Notes: generated from the sequence alone by a model not told the origin. DNA of 64,000 bases from an uncultured Methanobrevibacter sp. (GCA_902789505.1 CADAOO010000007.1:28209-92208), one strand, 5' to 3'. Positions 1 through 9,753 are shown, counted from the stretch's first letter. Program-made: numbers and translations.

Positions 1-2002
1 AGATTTCAACATATTTACTTCTTAACTCATCAATACTTCCAAAATATTTCAACATTGACTTTAAATTAAACTTTTGAATAATTTCATATGGTGAATCTGC
101 ATGCATTACATTAGAATTGATGTTTCTAAATCCTCTTGCAAAGCGCAAAGCATTTTTACCTTCATAAATAAATTCATGAACTCTTTTAGCTACATCAATG
201 TCACGATCCCAAAATTCCCAGCTATAAAGAATATACTCTAAATCAAGACTATCCCAAAGTTTATCTGTTTCATCCCACTTTCTGATTTTTAAAACCATCA
301 TATCTTCGAGTTTTTCTAAATCATCTTCATTAATCAAAGCTTCAGAAACATCTTTTCTATCATTTTCATAATTGAATTTATTATAAATAAAATCTTGACT
401 AGATAAAAACTCAACAGCAACATACAAACTGTTTTCAGAATTATCAATAGCTTTTTCTAATACATTAAATCTCTCAGAATTATTTTCAAATTCTTTAAGT
501 AAATCATCAATAATTCTACTTAAATAAATTCTTTTATCAAAAAACGTGTTAAGGGGAACATGTAACTGATCTCCAATATCAATTAATGATATTATAAAAA
601 ATGGCACATTTTCATTTGGAATATCTCTAATACGATTTATAATAATATCAAAAAGTTCCTTTGTTTGATTATTCCCATCATACTCTAAAAACATTTTAGA
701 AATCTTTTCAACATCACCTAAATTAAATAAATCCTCAATTGAATTAACACTTAAATCTTCAGCATCTAAGTTTAATGTAAAATAATTATAAAAATATTCA
801 GTAGTACAAATTCTAAAATTGTATTTCCAATCCCGATAAGAATCTTCTAAATCAATATTTCGGTAGTACATTCTAATTCTAGGAAATAGCTTTAATAAAA
901 CATTGTAAATTTCATCTTCAGACAATTTTGAGCGTAATTCCATAATCTTTTGGATTTTATCTTTATTATCATTTTTAACATCATATTTTTGATTTTCAGT
1001 TGAAACTAAAAATAAACTTGGATTATCTTTAATTTTATTATAGATTTTATGTTCAAACAATTGCAAGGCTAAAATCAACATAAAATCATTGATATAAACA
1101 TTATCTTTTATAACAGAAAAATAAAATGTTATAATATTGACATACCGGTATAAATCCCTTAAGTTATCAAAAAATAGCTTTAAATATGAATAGATATCAA
1201 AAAAATCTTTTTGATAAGTTTCATCAACATCACGATAATTTTTATAAAAATCATCCAAATAGGATGTGACTAACCTATCTAATTGAGACGCTCTAATTTC
1301 AGGTACAACAATAGGTATCTGGATAATTTTTTCCAAAAACATTTCCGGTGCATAAACTTTTAGATTATTTAACGAACCAACAACCGCATCTTTATCAAAT
1401 GATAAAATATAGACTACCTTCGGAAAATCGGCCAATGATTTGACAAGCATCATGATTTGCTTAACTTCATCATCAGATAATCTATCAATGTCATCAATGA
1501 TAATTATCACTTTCTTTTCAAGCTTTTTAAATTCCTCAGAAATTTTATTCTTTAGACTTAATAATGTTTCTTCATCACTTAAAGTATTATTAACCTCCGG
1601 ATCAATACTAAGTGAACCTAAACCAAAATTAAGGCTAAATGAAGTCATATTAATTAGAGATTTACCTAATTTTTTAAGATTATCCTTATTAACATGATTA
1701 GTGAACTCATTATTAGAAATATTACTTAAAATATCAAAAAATTGGAATAATAAATTATCATTATTAGAAAAATGCCAAGGATTGAAATGAATAACAATAT
1801 TTTCACTATCAGATTGATTCCAGTAGTCTTCAACCATCTTAATAATTGAAGTTTTCCCAGAACCCCATTTTCCCATTAACGAAATTGTTAAACAATGCTC
1901 ATTTTTATGATTTAAAATAGATTGTGCTAATGATTCGGCAAATTTTCGCCTATTCAATTTATCATCATCTAATAAAGAAATAGGATTTTCTTCAATGAAC
2001 AT
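1..2002 (-). CDS. KAP family P-loop NTPase (partial, runs off left edge)
   Basis: An open frame of 667 codons runs from an ATG at 2002, preceded by AGGTGG, to the window edge without a stop. A Walker A motif GKWGSGKTS lies near residues 40-50, and a Walker B-like IIIIDDIDRL near residues 162-172. This spacing and the following helical, acidic C-terminal body fit KAP-family NTPases, which are often found in phage-defence and membrane-associated systems. No clear transmembrane pair is seen between the Walker motifs. It is the last gene of a three-gene minus-strand operon, 54 bp after the Abi-C gene. The family call is firm; the defence role is inferred from its neighbours. Confidence 0.82.
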   Translation of the reverse strand, partial: MFIEENPISLLDDDKLNRRKFAESLAQSILNHKNEHCLTISLMGKWGSGKTSIIKMVEDYWNQSDSENIVIHFNPWHFSNNDNLLFQFFDILSNISNNEFTNHVNKDNLKKLGKSLINMTSFSLNFGLGSLSIDPEVNNTLSDEETLLSLKNKISEEFKKLEKKVIIIIDDIDRLSDDEVKQIMMLVKSLADFPKVVYILSFDKDAVVGSLNNLKVYAPEMFLEKIIQIPIVVPEIRASQLDRLVTSYLDDFYKNYRDVDETYQKDFFDIYSYLKLFFDNLRDLYRYVNIITFYFSVIKDNVYINDFMLILALQLFEHKIYNKIKDNPSLFLVSTENQKYDVKNDNKDKIQKIMELRSKLSEDEIYNVLLKLFPRIRMYYRNIDLEDSYRDWKYNFRICTTEYFYNYFTLNLDAEDLSVNSIEDLFNLGDVEKISKMFLEYDGNNQTKELFDIIINRIRDIPNENVPFFIISLIDIGDQLHVPLNTFFDKRIYLSRIIDDLLKEFENNSERFNVLEKAIDNSENSLYVAVEFLSSQDFIYNKFNYENDRKDVSEALINEDDLEKLEDMMVLKIRKWDETDKLWDSLDLEYILYSWEFWDRDIDVAKRVHEFIYEGKNALRFARGFRNINSNVMHADSPYEIIQKFNLKSMLKYFGSIDELRSKYVEI

Positions 2003-2056
2003 TAAACCACCTTTAATCACTATTAAATCAAATTATTTCTATTAAAAATTTATTAA

Positions 2057-2947
2057 CTACAATCCACTTGCTTCAATTACAAATAATATACAAGACCCTG
2101 TGATATTTATAGCATATCTTACCAAATAATCTTCAACGACTCTTTCTTCACTCCCTTCACCATGACCCGCAAAATTATTTCTCACAGGAGGAATTCCACT
2201 TCGTAATAAACTATTTAAACTTGTAAATTCTGATTTCATTTCTTGAGGAACTAAATCATTATCAAAACAAATATTAATTAGTTTACTACATCGATCTGTT
2301 TCATTATACTCCCATCCTTTTTCATCGCAAATAATTTTTAAAGTGCTTTCAAAAGCCTTTAATAATTTAACTATACAATCTTTGTTATCTCCAGATTGAT
2401 ATTCTTTAATCGCATCAACAAAATCCACATTGACATTTTCAAACAATTCATTATAAGTTAAATTAATTGTTGGTTCAATTATTTCAGTGAATGTTACTTC
2501 AGAATCTTGTCTTATAATTTGACCTTTAACCATCTTATAACCCATTGATGATTCTTTAAAACGGAGATTAATTAAATCTTGAATTTCACTGATATATTCT
2601 ATAATGTCATCTTTATAAAATTGACCAGCCATATCATTAACTTTATATTTTATTATCAATTCCATTAAATCAAATATTAACTCTAAATTATAATCATCTC
2701 TAGTCAACACTTCTGTCAGAGTTTCATTATCTTTAACTCCCAACCTATGCTTTGAACTTAAACTAAGCTCACCATATTTCTCACATAACATTCTATGAAT
2801 ATCCTCATATCCAAAAAGAACCCCAGTTAAAACCTTATCCATTATAAATTTAAACTGAACCCTTAATTTTCTAGGGAGTTCATCGAATATTATTACTTCA
2901 TCAGCATTTCTTGCTTTGTTTCTATCAGAATATAAGTTAGATATCAA
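2057..2947 (-). CDS. Abortive-infection type protein with Abi-C/HEPN-like C-terminus
   Basis: 296 aa. The C-terminal third (about residues 190-295) has a repeated-helix body ending in RNNFAGHGEG, the R-x5-H type motif of Abi_C and related HEPN RNase folds. The N-terminal half is mostly helical and resembles the AbiJ_NTD4 arrangement of STM4504/CBY_0614-type proteins. The likely activity, from family knowledge, is an RNase effector held in check until phage infection. The gene starts 14 bp after the DUF4062 gene stops, so co-transcription and translational coupling are likely. The product could be the toxic effector of a system whose sensor or switch is the KAP NTPase. Confidence 0.72.
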   Translation of the reverse strand: MISNLYSDRNKARNADEVIIFDELPRKLRVQFKFIMDKVLTGVLFGYEDIHRMLCEKYGELSLSSKHRLGVKDNETLTEVLTRDDYNLELIFDLMELIIKYKVNDMAGQFYKDDIIEYISEIQDLINLRFKESSMGYKMVKGQIIRQDSEVTFTEIIEPTINLTYNELFENVNVDFVDAIKEYQSGDNKDCIVKLLKAFESTLKIICDEKGWEYNETDRCSKLINICFDNDLVPQEMKSEFTSLNSLLRSGIPPVRNNFAGHGEGSEERVVEDYLVRYAINITGSCILFVIEASGL

Positions 2948-2961
2948 ATTGACACTACTCC

Positions 2962-4362
2962 TTAATCAACAATTTTTTTATAAATAATCTGCTTACCATT
3001 CTTAATTTTTTCCAACATTCTTTTATCTGCCAATTCATTCAAATCTTTAGTTGCAGTATTTCGCACAACACCAAACATTTCCATATATTCTTTTATTGTG
3101 ATTTCTGATTCATCACTAAATCTCAAAAACTCTTTTTGCCTATCATTTAATCCATTATGCGCATCATTTGCTCTGAAAGTTACTTTAAAGAATTCCCCTG
3201 TTTCGGCAAACTCAGGTTCTTCCAAACCGTGTGCCCTCATGGCATCCTTCATTCTTTTGATTCCATTTCCAACATGCTCCATGTATTTTGTTTTTGAAAA
3301 TATGTTGCATATTGCTTCATTTCTGTGTATTGGACCATCTTTTTCAAGTCCGGAAATTGTCAGCGGATAGACCAAACGTCCTGGACTTTTTATTTCAATC
3401 CTGTCATTGTAGATATAAAATGTTATGGGGGCAGTAGTTATGGTATAGTCCCTATGAGCCAGAGCATTTACAAGCCCTTCACGTATTGCCTCAAAGGGAT
3501 AATCCTGAACAGTTTCTCTTTCAAATCCTTTGATTTGAGAAATATTAACTAATGTTTTGTTAAAGAATAATTTTGCTTCTTTCAATAGCTTTAAAAAAGA
3601 TAGGTTATATTCTGCTTTTTCAAAAGTGTTTATTCCTTCATCATCAAAGAATCTGACCATTTTCACCTGATGTGATATGTTGAACTTTGAAATGTCTTTA
3701 GCGAAAAATAATGCCCCGGCAGTATTTAGCCTGAATTCTCCATTTTCATATTCCCCTGCACGTATTGTGGACAATACGTTTTTCAATCCTTTTTCATCCC
3801 TGATTTTTTCAATCGGTTCGTACTCCAAAACATTGAAAAACAATTCCAGTGCTTCCATATCCACATCATCACAGGAGGAATCAGTTAGGATTTCATAATC
3901 AAAAGCCCTATAGTTTCTTAGGTTTTTATCAATGAAATCCACTAAACTTTCTTTGATTTGTTTAATCAAATCATAGCGGTCATTGAATCTGGTATAACTA
4001 TGGACGCCTATCTTTTTTATGAAATCTTTGGTTCTCCCATCTCGGAATTCAACATCCTTGATATAGATTAAGGCATCGTTATGTGTTTTGTTATACAAGT
4101 CATATTCCAATTCGGTTGGGGAGATGTCGGATTCTAAAATGGTTCCATAATCAGATCCAATTAAACCTATGTAGATATCGGAATTAATCGCTTCTTTAGA
4201 GTATACTTCTTTGGGAGCTGAACCTAATGCAGACAAATCTTCATATAAAAAAACATCAAAAAATCTATTCAGGACATAATCGTTTTCAATCTCCTGTTTG
4301 ATGAATTTTCTCTCTTGTTCAAATTCTTTTCTAACACTGCTTATGAAAATTTTATATTTCAT
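2962..4362 (-). CDS. DUF4062 domain fused to RecG-like HATPase_c_4 and winged helix
   Basis: 466 aa. Residues 3-90 match DUF4062, a TIR-like fold (opening YKIFISSVRKEF, later IGLIGSDYG), common in NTPase-based defence proteins. Residues about 180-390 match the C-terminal part of RecG-like transcriptional regulators (COG2865): LNTAGALFF, then EGLVNALAHRDY and IEIKSPGRL of the HATPase_c_4 ATP-binding fold. Residues about 410-466 look like a winged helix (ATKDLNELADKRML). DUF4062 sits where AlbA_2/Schlafen usually lies in COG2865 proteins. It is first in the minus-strand operon, with a long AT-rich upstream region. An effector or sensor role in defence is inference. Confidence 0.75.
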   Translation of the reverse strand: MKYKIFISSVRKEFEQERKFIKQEIENDYVLNRFFDVFLYEDLSALGSAPKEVYSKEAINSDIYIGLIGSDYGTILESDISPTELEYDLYNKTHNDALIYIKDVEFRDGRTKDFIKKIGVHSYTRFNDRYDLIKQIKESLVDFIDKNLRNYRAFDYEILTDSSCDDVDMEALELFFNVLEYEPIEKIRDEKGLKNVLSTIRAGEYENGEFRLNTAGALFFAKDISKFNISHQVKMVRFFDDEGINTFEKAEYNLSFLKLLKEAKLFFNKTLVNISQIKGFERETVQDYPFEAIREGLVNALAHRDYTITTAPITFYIYNDRIEIKSPGRLVYPLTISGLEKDGPIHRNEAICNIFSKTKYMEHVGNGIKRMKDAMRAHGLEEPEFAETGEFFKVTFRANDAHNGLNDRQKEFLRFSDESEITIKEYMEMFGVVRNTATKDLNELADKRMLEKIKNGKQIIYKKIVD

Positions 4363-5145
4363 GCTTAAACCTTCTAAATCTCATTAAGTTATTATCTTAA
4401 GATTAATTTACACTTGAAATGATAATAACTTTATCAAATAAATAATTAATTTAATATTGTATTATAAAGTATATAAAGTTAATGATTATGTAAAATGGAA
4501 AAACTAAACAAAAAATTATATTTAACTACTAAAAACTATTTTAAGCCATTTATTTTAAATTTAAATACTTCAATTAGATATTTTTAATCAAGAGTAATCT
4601 TTAATCGATAGTATCAAAAAACAGGAAAAAATTGATAATATAATAAATCATTAAGGAAAAATGAACTAAGAAAAATAATGAATTTATTATTTATATAGAA
4701 ATCAATAATAATAAAAGATTAATCTAATTAAAATAATAAAAAATAGAAAACTATTAAAAATATCACTCATAACTTCAATAAAAATATATGCAATGAAAAT
4801 AGCCATATTATCAATTAAATATTGATAATATTAATAATATTAAGAAAGAAAATAAAAATTTAAAAATCAGATGGTCTATTTATATAGTACTCAATAATAA
4901 TTAGTATAAGCACAAAATAAATTAAATATGATTCAATAAACTGATAAAATATTATATCAAATTATGATAAAAATATATGCAATGAAAATATCCATATTAT
5001 CAATCAAATATTGATAACATTGACAATATCATAAATTATCCATGAAAAATTTGTACCTATAATCCCTCATAACTGATTTTTGAATAATAATCCGATAGCA
5101 TTCAACACATGCCAAATGATATCACTACTACTTTTTATATCATTA
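4363..5145. other. AT-rich intergenic region, no gene seen
   Basis: Very AT-rich spacer between the defence operon and the integrase pseudogene. No open frame with a ribosome binding site was found on either strand. It contains a degenerate two-copy direct repeat, described separately, and probably the promoter of the defence operon: TATA-like AT-only tracts lie near 4450-4470 on the minus strand, but none stands out. Confidence 0.6.
4681..5040. repeat. Two-copy degenerate direct repeat, period 189 bp
   Basis: Two stretches match with an offset of 189 bp. A block starting ATAAAAATATATGCAATGAA begins at 4778 and again at 4967 and continues with few changes for about 60 nt. A TTTATATAG block with CAATAATAA following it occurs near 4690 and again near 4879. 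The unit is therefore a tandem duplication of about 180-190 bp that has since diverged. No coding content is seen in it. Confidence 0.6.
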
Positions 5146-6286
5146 TCATGAGCCCTCACCAACTTTGTTTATGATACCTAAAAGTTCTTTTTTCAAACCT
5201 CGCATTTCCTCAAGTTCACCTCTCATATCACCCACTTCAGATTTTAATGCTTCATTTTCTTTTTCCATCTGAATAAACTGAGGTGATTTGACAGACAGCT
5301 TTTCAACATCAGTGTTTATGGTAACAGCAGCAAGTGTTGTATATATTCATATTTCAAATCATCAGGATTTGTCATGAAGTATGCTGCATCGGTTTTGTTT
5401 TTGGCCTTTCCCTGCAAGTCATTGACCTTATCTATGCTCATGCCGTCATTATATAATGCTGAAGCATGAAACTTCCTGAGCATGTGGCTTCGAAACCTGC
5501 GGTATCGTCCAACTCTTCCAAGACCTAAAGTGTCATTGATCATCTCAAATGACTGGACCATATATGTCCTGCTGATTTGAAAGAGCGGACTTTCATCAGT
5601 TATTGGCTTATCCCTCAGCAACAGATATGCATTGATGGCCTTAACAGCTTCAGGACTGCAGTATGTAAGATAATACTTGTTTGTCTTTTTCCTCAGGATA
5701 CTGAAGGTCGGAACAACGTCATCGACATCCTGCAGATAATCAATAACCTCAAATATGTCCATTCTATGTCTTGGCAGATATTCGGACAATGCCTCAATGT
5801 AATCTCCGATTGTCAGGCTCAGTGTCTCTGTTCTGGCACATCCGCTGGAGCAGGAAAACAGTATGATGGCTTTCATCAGGGGAGAAGCTATTTGAAAAGC
5901 CTCCCTTATCACTTCCTTATCCGGCAAGTCCTTAAAGTATATCGGAGCAGGTTTCTGGATGTTTTTGTCATTGACTTTAGGCAAATCCAATACTTCTATG
6001 TCATAGAACTTGTAAAAAAAGATGATGCAGTTCATTTCCTTTCTTACGGTCCCGGCAGCATAGTTTTGAAACATGTAATGCCTATATTCGATCAGTTTTG
6101 ATTTCAAGCGGCTGCGCTTCCATTTCACACAGTTCATCTCATCCTCTTCGGCTTCCCAAGAAGTTCCTTAAGAGACATGTCAAAATAGTTGCAGTACTTT
6201 CTCAAAGAAAGCTCATAGCTCTGTGTTGTCCCAATTGCATGGTTACAGCTTATTGTGAAATTTTTGAATAGCTCGTCATTCATCAT
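5146..6286 (-). pseudogene. Tyrosine recombinase/integrase, two frameshifts
   Basis: Reads as one integrase if two single-base deletions are repaired. Translation starts at ATG 6286 (after AAAGTGG) with an SAM-like N-terminus, changes frame near 6153-6157 in a run of G, and continues through the catalytic domain (first Arg in CARTETLSL, HxxR box HMLRKF, catalytic Tyr in DAAYF). It changes frame again at 5340/5341 and ends with a coiled coil rich in E and K and a stop at 5146. The longest intact piece is 5316-6137, 273 aa. The coiled-coil tail resembles that of the two integrase fragments found inside the cassette array, so this may be a relative of the enzyme that built the array. Assembly errors could also explain the frameshifts. 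Confidence 0.75.
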
Positions 6287-6446
6287 ATTAACCACTTTTA
6301 TTTCTCAATTATTAAAAACCTTGTGAGAGAGCGCTTGAAAAGTAATAAGTATCTGAACTTTTGAAAGTTCGTATAAAACTGAATGATGTTGCAAAGTTAA
6401 ATTTTGGAATATTAATTAAATTCATGGTTATCAGGTCTCATTTTTG

Positions 6447-7216
6447 TTATATTATTAATGGAACAAAACAGATTACCATTAAAATCAAACTAACTATCGC
6501 AAATTTAAAAAAACCTTTATACCGTTTTATCTCAAATGGAAAAACATTATTTGCAATATCCGGTGATAAAATAAAAGAACCTACCAGCAAACATAAAATA
6601 AAACATAACAAAGAATATTCTAAAGAATAATTATGTAAGAAAATACTTTCAAGGACTCTCCTAAATGAAACACCTAAAATTCCCCAACCAAAAGGAACAC
6701 CTAAAAGCATATAATAAACAATTGGATTATAACCGAATACCTGCTCATAATGATCCATTCCATCAAGTTTCCCAACATATAATAATCTGCTATCATTATT
6801 AAAAACATTTAACCGCAATAGCATGAAAACTGTCGGGAAATTAATACATAAACAAGTTGAAACAGCAGCATAAATCCCTCCTTTAACAAAAGCCAATGCA
6901 AAAAAAGCAAAAGATAATGCAAAACTTGCTGAAGATAAAAGTATTACTGAACCCTGATAAGAAATTCCTTGCAAATAAGGGTCAAATAAACCTATTTTTT
7001 CATCAAGCCAATCTCTTTTATATATCAATATCGAATAATAAACGGATGTCAATAAAAATCCTATAAATGTAAATTCAATTATGAATAAATTTCTAATGAG
7101 AATAAATAAAGATATTGAACCTACTATTGAACAACTTAAATAATTAAAAAAGACCTTATAGCCCTTGATTTTAATTTAGATGCATCTACCAAGTCCCATC
7201 TCCTTCCTAATCCCAT
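6447..7216 (-). pseudogene. Multi-pass membrane protein, one frameshift near the N-terminus
   Basis: A start at ATG 7216 gives MGLGRRWDLVDASK. The frame then breaks at an A run near 7178-7184, and the other frame carries on with about 230 residues of hydrophobic segments (KVFFNYLSCSIVGSISLF, later GSVILLSSASFALSFAFFAL) to a stop at 6447. One missing base would restore a single protein of about 255 aa with around six membrane spans. Function is not recognised. It overlaps the stop of a short upstream reading frame (7220), as in a coupled pair, and lies at the 3' end of the cassette array. Confidence 0.6.
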
Positions 7217-7219
7217 GAT

Positions 7220-7381
7220 TTAAGCCTCTCCATAATAATAATCAAAGATATTTGAAAATACCTCATGCAAACCAGATGATACCAAATCATAAATAATAAA
7301 ATCATGAATATGCCCTTTTACAGGTTTATTAAGAACATTTTCAAAAATAATCTTGCCTAAATCCCATTCAACACAATCCAA
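7220..7381 (-). pseudogene. Short open frame continuing out of repeat 1, probably a gene 3' fragment
   Basis: A 53-codon frame runs from TTG 7381, four bases beyond repeat 1, to TAA at 7220 and overlaps the start region of the membrane-protein gene. It has no SD or ATG. Its composition (acidic, ending in a tyrosine run and GEA) looks like the tail of a larger protein. The frame extends back through the right part of the repeat as VEYLKLN before meeting TGA. I interpret it as a coding fragment left at a cassette junction; the function is unknown. Confidence 0.4.
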
Positions 7382-7386
7382 ATTAA

Positions 7387-7423
7387 GTTTTAAATATTCT
7401 ACTCACAAACATTTATTCCGAAC
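7387..7423 (-). repeat. Cassette-array repeat R1 (37 nt, distal end)
   Basis: Leftmost copy. On the minus strand it carries GTTCGG at its start and TTTAAAAC at its end like the others, but its spacer region reads GTGAGTA and one arm base differs (AGAATATTT), making it the most diverged copy. A TGA arises inside it in frame 1. It precedes a truncated frame and the frameshifted membrane protein. Confidence 0.85.
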
Positions 7424-7464
7424 CTTAAAATGAATCTGATTTTAAAAAAAACATATTAGGCTTA

Positions 7465-8367
7465 TTAATTCTTCATTAAACTTAATATTTGTTCTTTTTC
7501 ATATTTAATCTCATCTTTTGGAAAATTAGGATATCTCTCCAAATATTCATCATATAATTTTATTGATTCATTAAATTTTCCCATAATTCCCAATGCTTTT
7601 CCATAATATATATAATACATTTTTATCAGACTGTAGTTGTCGAAATAAATTTCAGAAATGATTTTAAAGCCTTCTTGTGATTCTTTGAATTTCCCAAGAT
7701 TCGCCAATGACAAATATTTAGTTAATAATAACATTATATCATTTGGATTTTCAGCAAGAGCACAATTAATATACTTATCTGCATTTTCATAATCTTTTTT
7801 ATTTTTATAAATATTAGATGCCTGTAATAAAATAGAAGTATTATTTGGCTCTATTTTTAATGCTTTATTAATATAATTTAATGATTTCCCATAATTCTTT
7901 AAATCATTATATATAAGACTGATATTTAATAAAGCTTCAGTATTTTTTGAATCAATTTTTAAAATCTTATTAAAATATTCAAACGCCAAATTATATTCTT
8001 TTAAAAACATGTATGAAAAACCTATTAAATTTAACGAAGCAACATGTTTTTGATTGAATGTTAAAACTTTTTTAAAAATATTAATGGCAAGATTATACTC
8101 TTCTAATTGAATACATGCAACACCTTTGTTATAATAACCATAATGATAATTAGGAGAATAAGTAAAAACTCTATCAAAACATTTAAATGAATTATTTTTA
8201 TCAAAAAGATAAGCGTAGTATAAACCTTTTAGTGATAATGCTTCAATATTTTTCTTATTAATAAGTAACACTTTATTAATTGATTCAATAGCTTTATTAT
8301 ATGAATTATTATGACTATACTCTATTTATTTATCTAAATAATAATTAATAATTTTATTTTTAAACAT
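7465..8367 (-). pseudogene. TPR-repeat protein with an early in-frame stop
   Basis: The body (268 aa from 8271) consists of about seven tetratricopeptide repeats, recognisable by recurring patterns such as ALLNISLIYNDLKNYGKSL and YINKALKIEPNN. The best start is ATG 8367, directly after GAGGTG, giving MFKNKIINYYLDK and then TAA at 8326-8328. The same frame continues with another TPR helix (YNKAIESINKVLL), so the stop interrupts an originally longer gene of about 300 codons. Re-initiation at GTG 8271 or nearby could still give protein. TPRs mediate protein contacts; the partner is unknown. It is the second gene of the cassette between repeats 2 and 1. Confidence 0.65.
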
Positions 8368-8375
8368 CACCTCAA

Positions 8376-8780
8376 TCACCCTCCAGTAGAATTATCCTTT
8401 GAAAGTTCAAAAAGAAAAATATTTATTAAAAATTCAATTAAATCAATTGTTCCAACATATGTATTAAGTGCAAATAACTCTAATAAATGAGCTTTTACAA
8501 ATTGAAAACCGTTGCCTAATCTTTTAGCATCATTATAATCATCATACAGTTCTCTAACATATTTACCAACTTCCCTATGAGGATTATAAGATTCCGTACC
8601 ATTTGAATCATCACCCTGAATTGGACCCAATTTTGTTTGAAATTCTCTTTGAATCAAATAATTATTTATATGATTATTAATTGAATTTTTATCATAATTT
8701 GGATTTTTAGGGTCACGATTTTTTTTAAATTCTGATATAATATAATCCTGTAAAGTTTTAAATATTTTACTCACAAACAT
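8376..8780 (-). CDS. Unknown cassette protein whose start codon lies in repeat 2
   Basis: 134 aa, no recognised family. Its ATG (8780) is inside repeat 2, so the first eight residues, MFVSKIFK, are encoded by the repeat, and the specific protein begins with TLQDYIISEF. The C-terminal half is helical and hydrophobic (TIDLIEFLINIFLFEL). No SD precedes the ATG, but a mini-ORF with an SD runs into the repeat just upstream and could feed ribosomes to it. It is followed closely by the TPR gene. It may be an immunity-like or membrane-associated protein; the role is unknown. Confidence 0.6.
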   Translation of the reverse strand: MFVSKIFKTLQDYIISEFKKNRDPKNPNYDKNSINNHINNYLIQREFQTKLGPIQGDDSNGTESYNPHREVGKYVRELYDDYNDAKRLGNGFQFVKAHLLELFALNTYVGTIDLIEFLINIFLFELSKDNSTGG

Positions 8781-8791
8781 TTATTTCAAAC
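8755..8791 (-). repeat. Cassette-array repeat R2
   Basis: 37-nt copy of the GTTTGAAA-type, spacer variant GTGAGTA. It supplies the ATG of the 134-aa gene. A mini-ORF upstream (ATG 8801, after GAGGAAT) reads MPTEFEINVCE and stops inside the repeat, its last eight codons and stop being repeat sequence. Confidence 0.9.
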
Positions 8792-8811
8792 TCAGTTGGC
8801 ATAATTATTCC

Positions 8812-9135
8812 TCATTTAGTTTTAGTCACAATATCAAAATCCACATCAAGATATTCTTTAGCTAAATCTTTAATTTTTTGATTATATCTTAATGTAATTT
8901 TTTCACGTTCCCAAATGTCTTTAGCATTTACAGATTTACATTGCCTTTCTTGAATTAAAGCATGATATTCTTTTTCATAATTTTCAACATCATAACCTTT
9001 AGCAATGAAATTTTCACGTTTATTTTTTTCTATATTTTCAGCTTCTTGTTGCGAATATTCTTTATCAAAATATTTTTGACCATCATAAATTGAAGATAAT
9101 AAGAATGATCCTTTGAAATTAAAAATACTTGTCAT
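8812..9135 (-). CDS. Unknown charged cassette protein
   Basis: 107 aa from ATG 9135, chosen because GGGAGTAGG lies just upstream. A longer frame begins at ATG 9195 outside repeat 3 and reads straight through it (VRNKYLRVKYLK) but has no SD. The protein opens with a short hydrophobic stretch (MTSIFNFKGSFLLSSIYDG) and is then strongly charged and helical, with many E and K residues. No family recognised. It is the only gene between repeats 3 and 2. Confidence 0.6.
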   Translation of the reverse strand: MTSIFNFKGSFLLSSIYDGQKYFDKEYSQQEAENIEKNKRENFIAKGYDVENYEKEYHALIQERQCKSVNAKDIWEREKITLRYNQKIKDLAKEYLDVDFDIVTKTK

Positions 9136-9155
9136 CCAACCTACTCCCAATATCA

Positions 9156-9192
9156 GTTTTAAATATTTTACTCGCAAATATTTATTCCGAAC
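9156..9192 (-). repeat. Cassette-array repeat R3
   Basis: 37-nt copy of the GTTCGGAA-type with perfect 9-bp arms. Immediately outside it, at 9201-9211, is a TATA-like AATATATAAA on the minus strand, at a spacing similar to the promoter at the right end of the array. Confidence 0.92.
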
Positions 9193-9224
9193 CATAACCC
9201 ATTTATATATTGCCCAATTTAGTT

Positions 9225-9244
9225 AGTGTGTATAAATACACACT
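9225..9244. terminator. 20-bp palindrome at the end of the 169-aa gene
   Basis: AGTGTGTAT and its exact complement ATACACACT are separated by AA. The element overlaps the stop of the gene at 9244-9753 and lies just before the TATA-like element of repeat 3. It could be a terminator hairpin or a regulator-binding palindrome; nothing in the sequence decides between them. Confidence 0.45.
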
Positions 9245-9753
9245 CAAACAAGATACGCCAAATAACAAGCTAACAAAGTATTAGGATACTTGTCATACGC
9301 TTCTTGCATTCCATCAAAATTAGGTAATTCAATCGAAGAATCATCTTTAATACTCCTATCTCCAGAATATTCTCTTCTTTTTTTAGCAAACCCTTCAGAG
9401 GGTAATCTAACATATAATAAATCCACAAAACTAATGAACTCATTATTGTTCTTCATATCCTGGTAATCATCAAAAGATTCTTTGGCAATGATTCCTTCAA
9501 ATTCAGGATGCACATCTAACCATTCAATAAGAAGACTATTATAAGCTTTGATTTCATCATCACAAAAATTACATTTCTGACGTACTAACTCATTCATATT
9601 TTGAATGGTATTTAATAAATTTTTAGATCTTAAAAATTCATCCCTCTCATGCTGCCTATCATATGGAACAAATGAAACAGGCACATAATCCTCAAGCTCA
9701 ACTAACTCATCAATATGCTCTCTAATAAAAAAATTATCTACCATTAACAACAT
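9244..9753 (-). CDS. Unknown acidic cassette protein with a CxxC
   Basis: 169 aa, started at ATG 9753 directly after GAGGTGATG, one of the best ribosome sites in the array. It contains QKCNFCDDE near residue 57, a lone CxxC, and is otherwise acidic and helical with a hydrophobic end (LLACYLAYLV). No family recognised; size and composition resemble immunity-type proteins, which is only an impression. It is second in its cassette, 111 bp after the preceding gene, with no repeat between them. Confidence 0.65.
   Translation of the reverse strand: MLLMVDNFFIREHIDELVELEDYVPVSFVPYDRQHERDEFLRSKNLLNTIQNMNELVRQKCNFCDDEIKAYNSLLIEWLDVHPEFEGIIAKESFDDYQDMKNNNEFISFVDLLYVRLPSEGFAKKRREYSGDRSIKDDSSIELPNFDGMQEAYDKYPNTLLACYLAYLV

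Noticed and set aside
5577..6101. Plus-strand open frame over the integrase pseudogene
   Set aside because: Antisense to clearly conserved integrase motifs, no SD, and amino-acid composition typical of a shadow frame.
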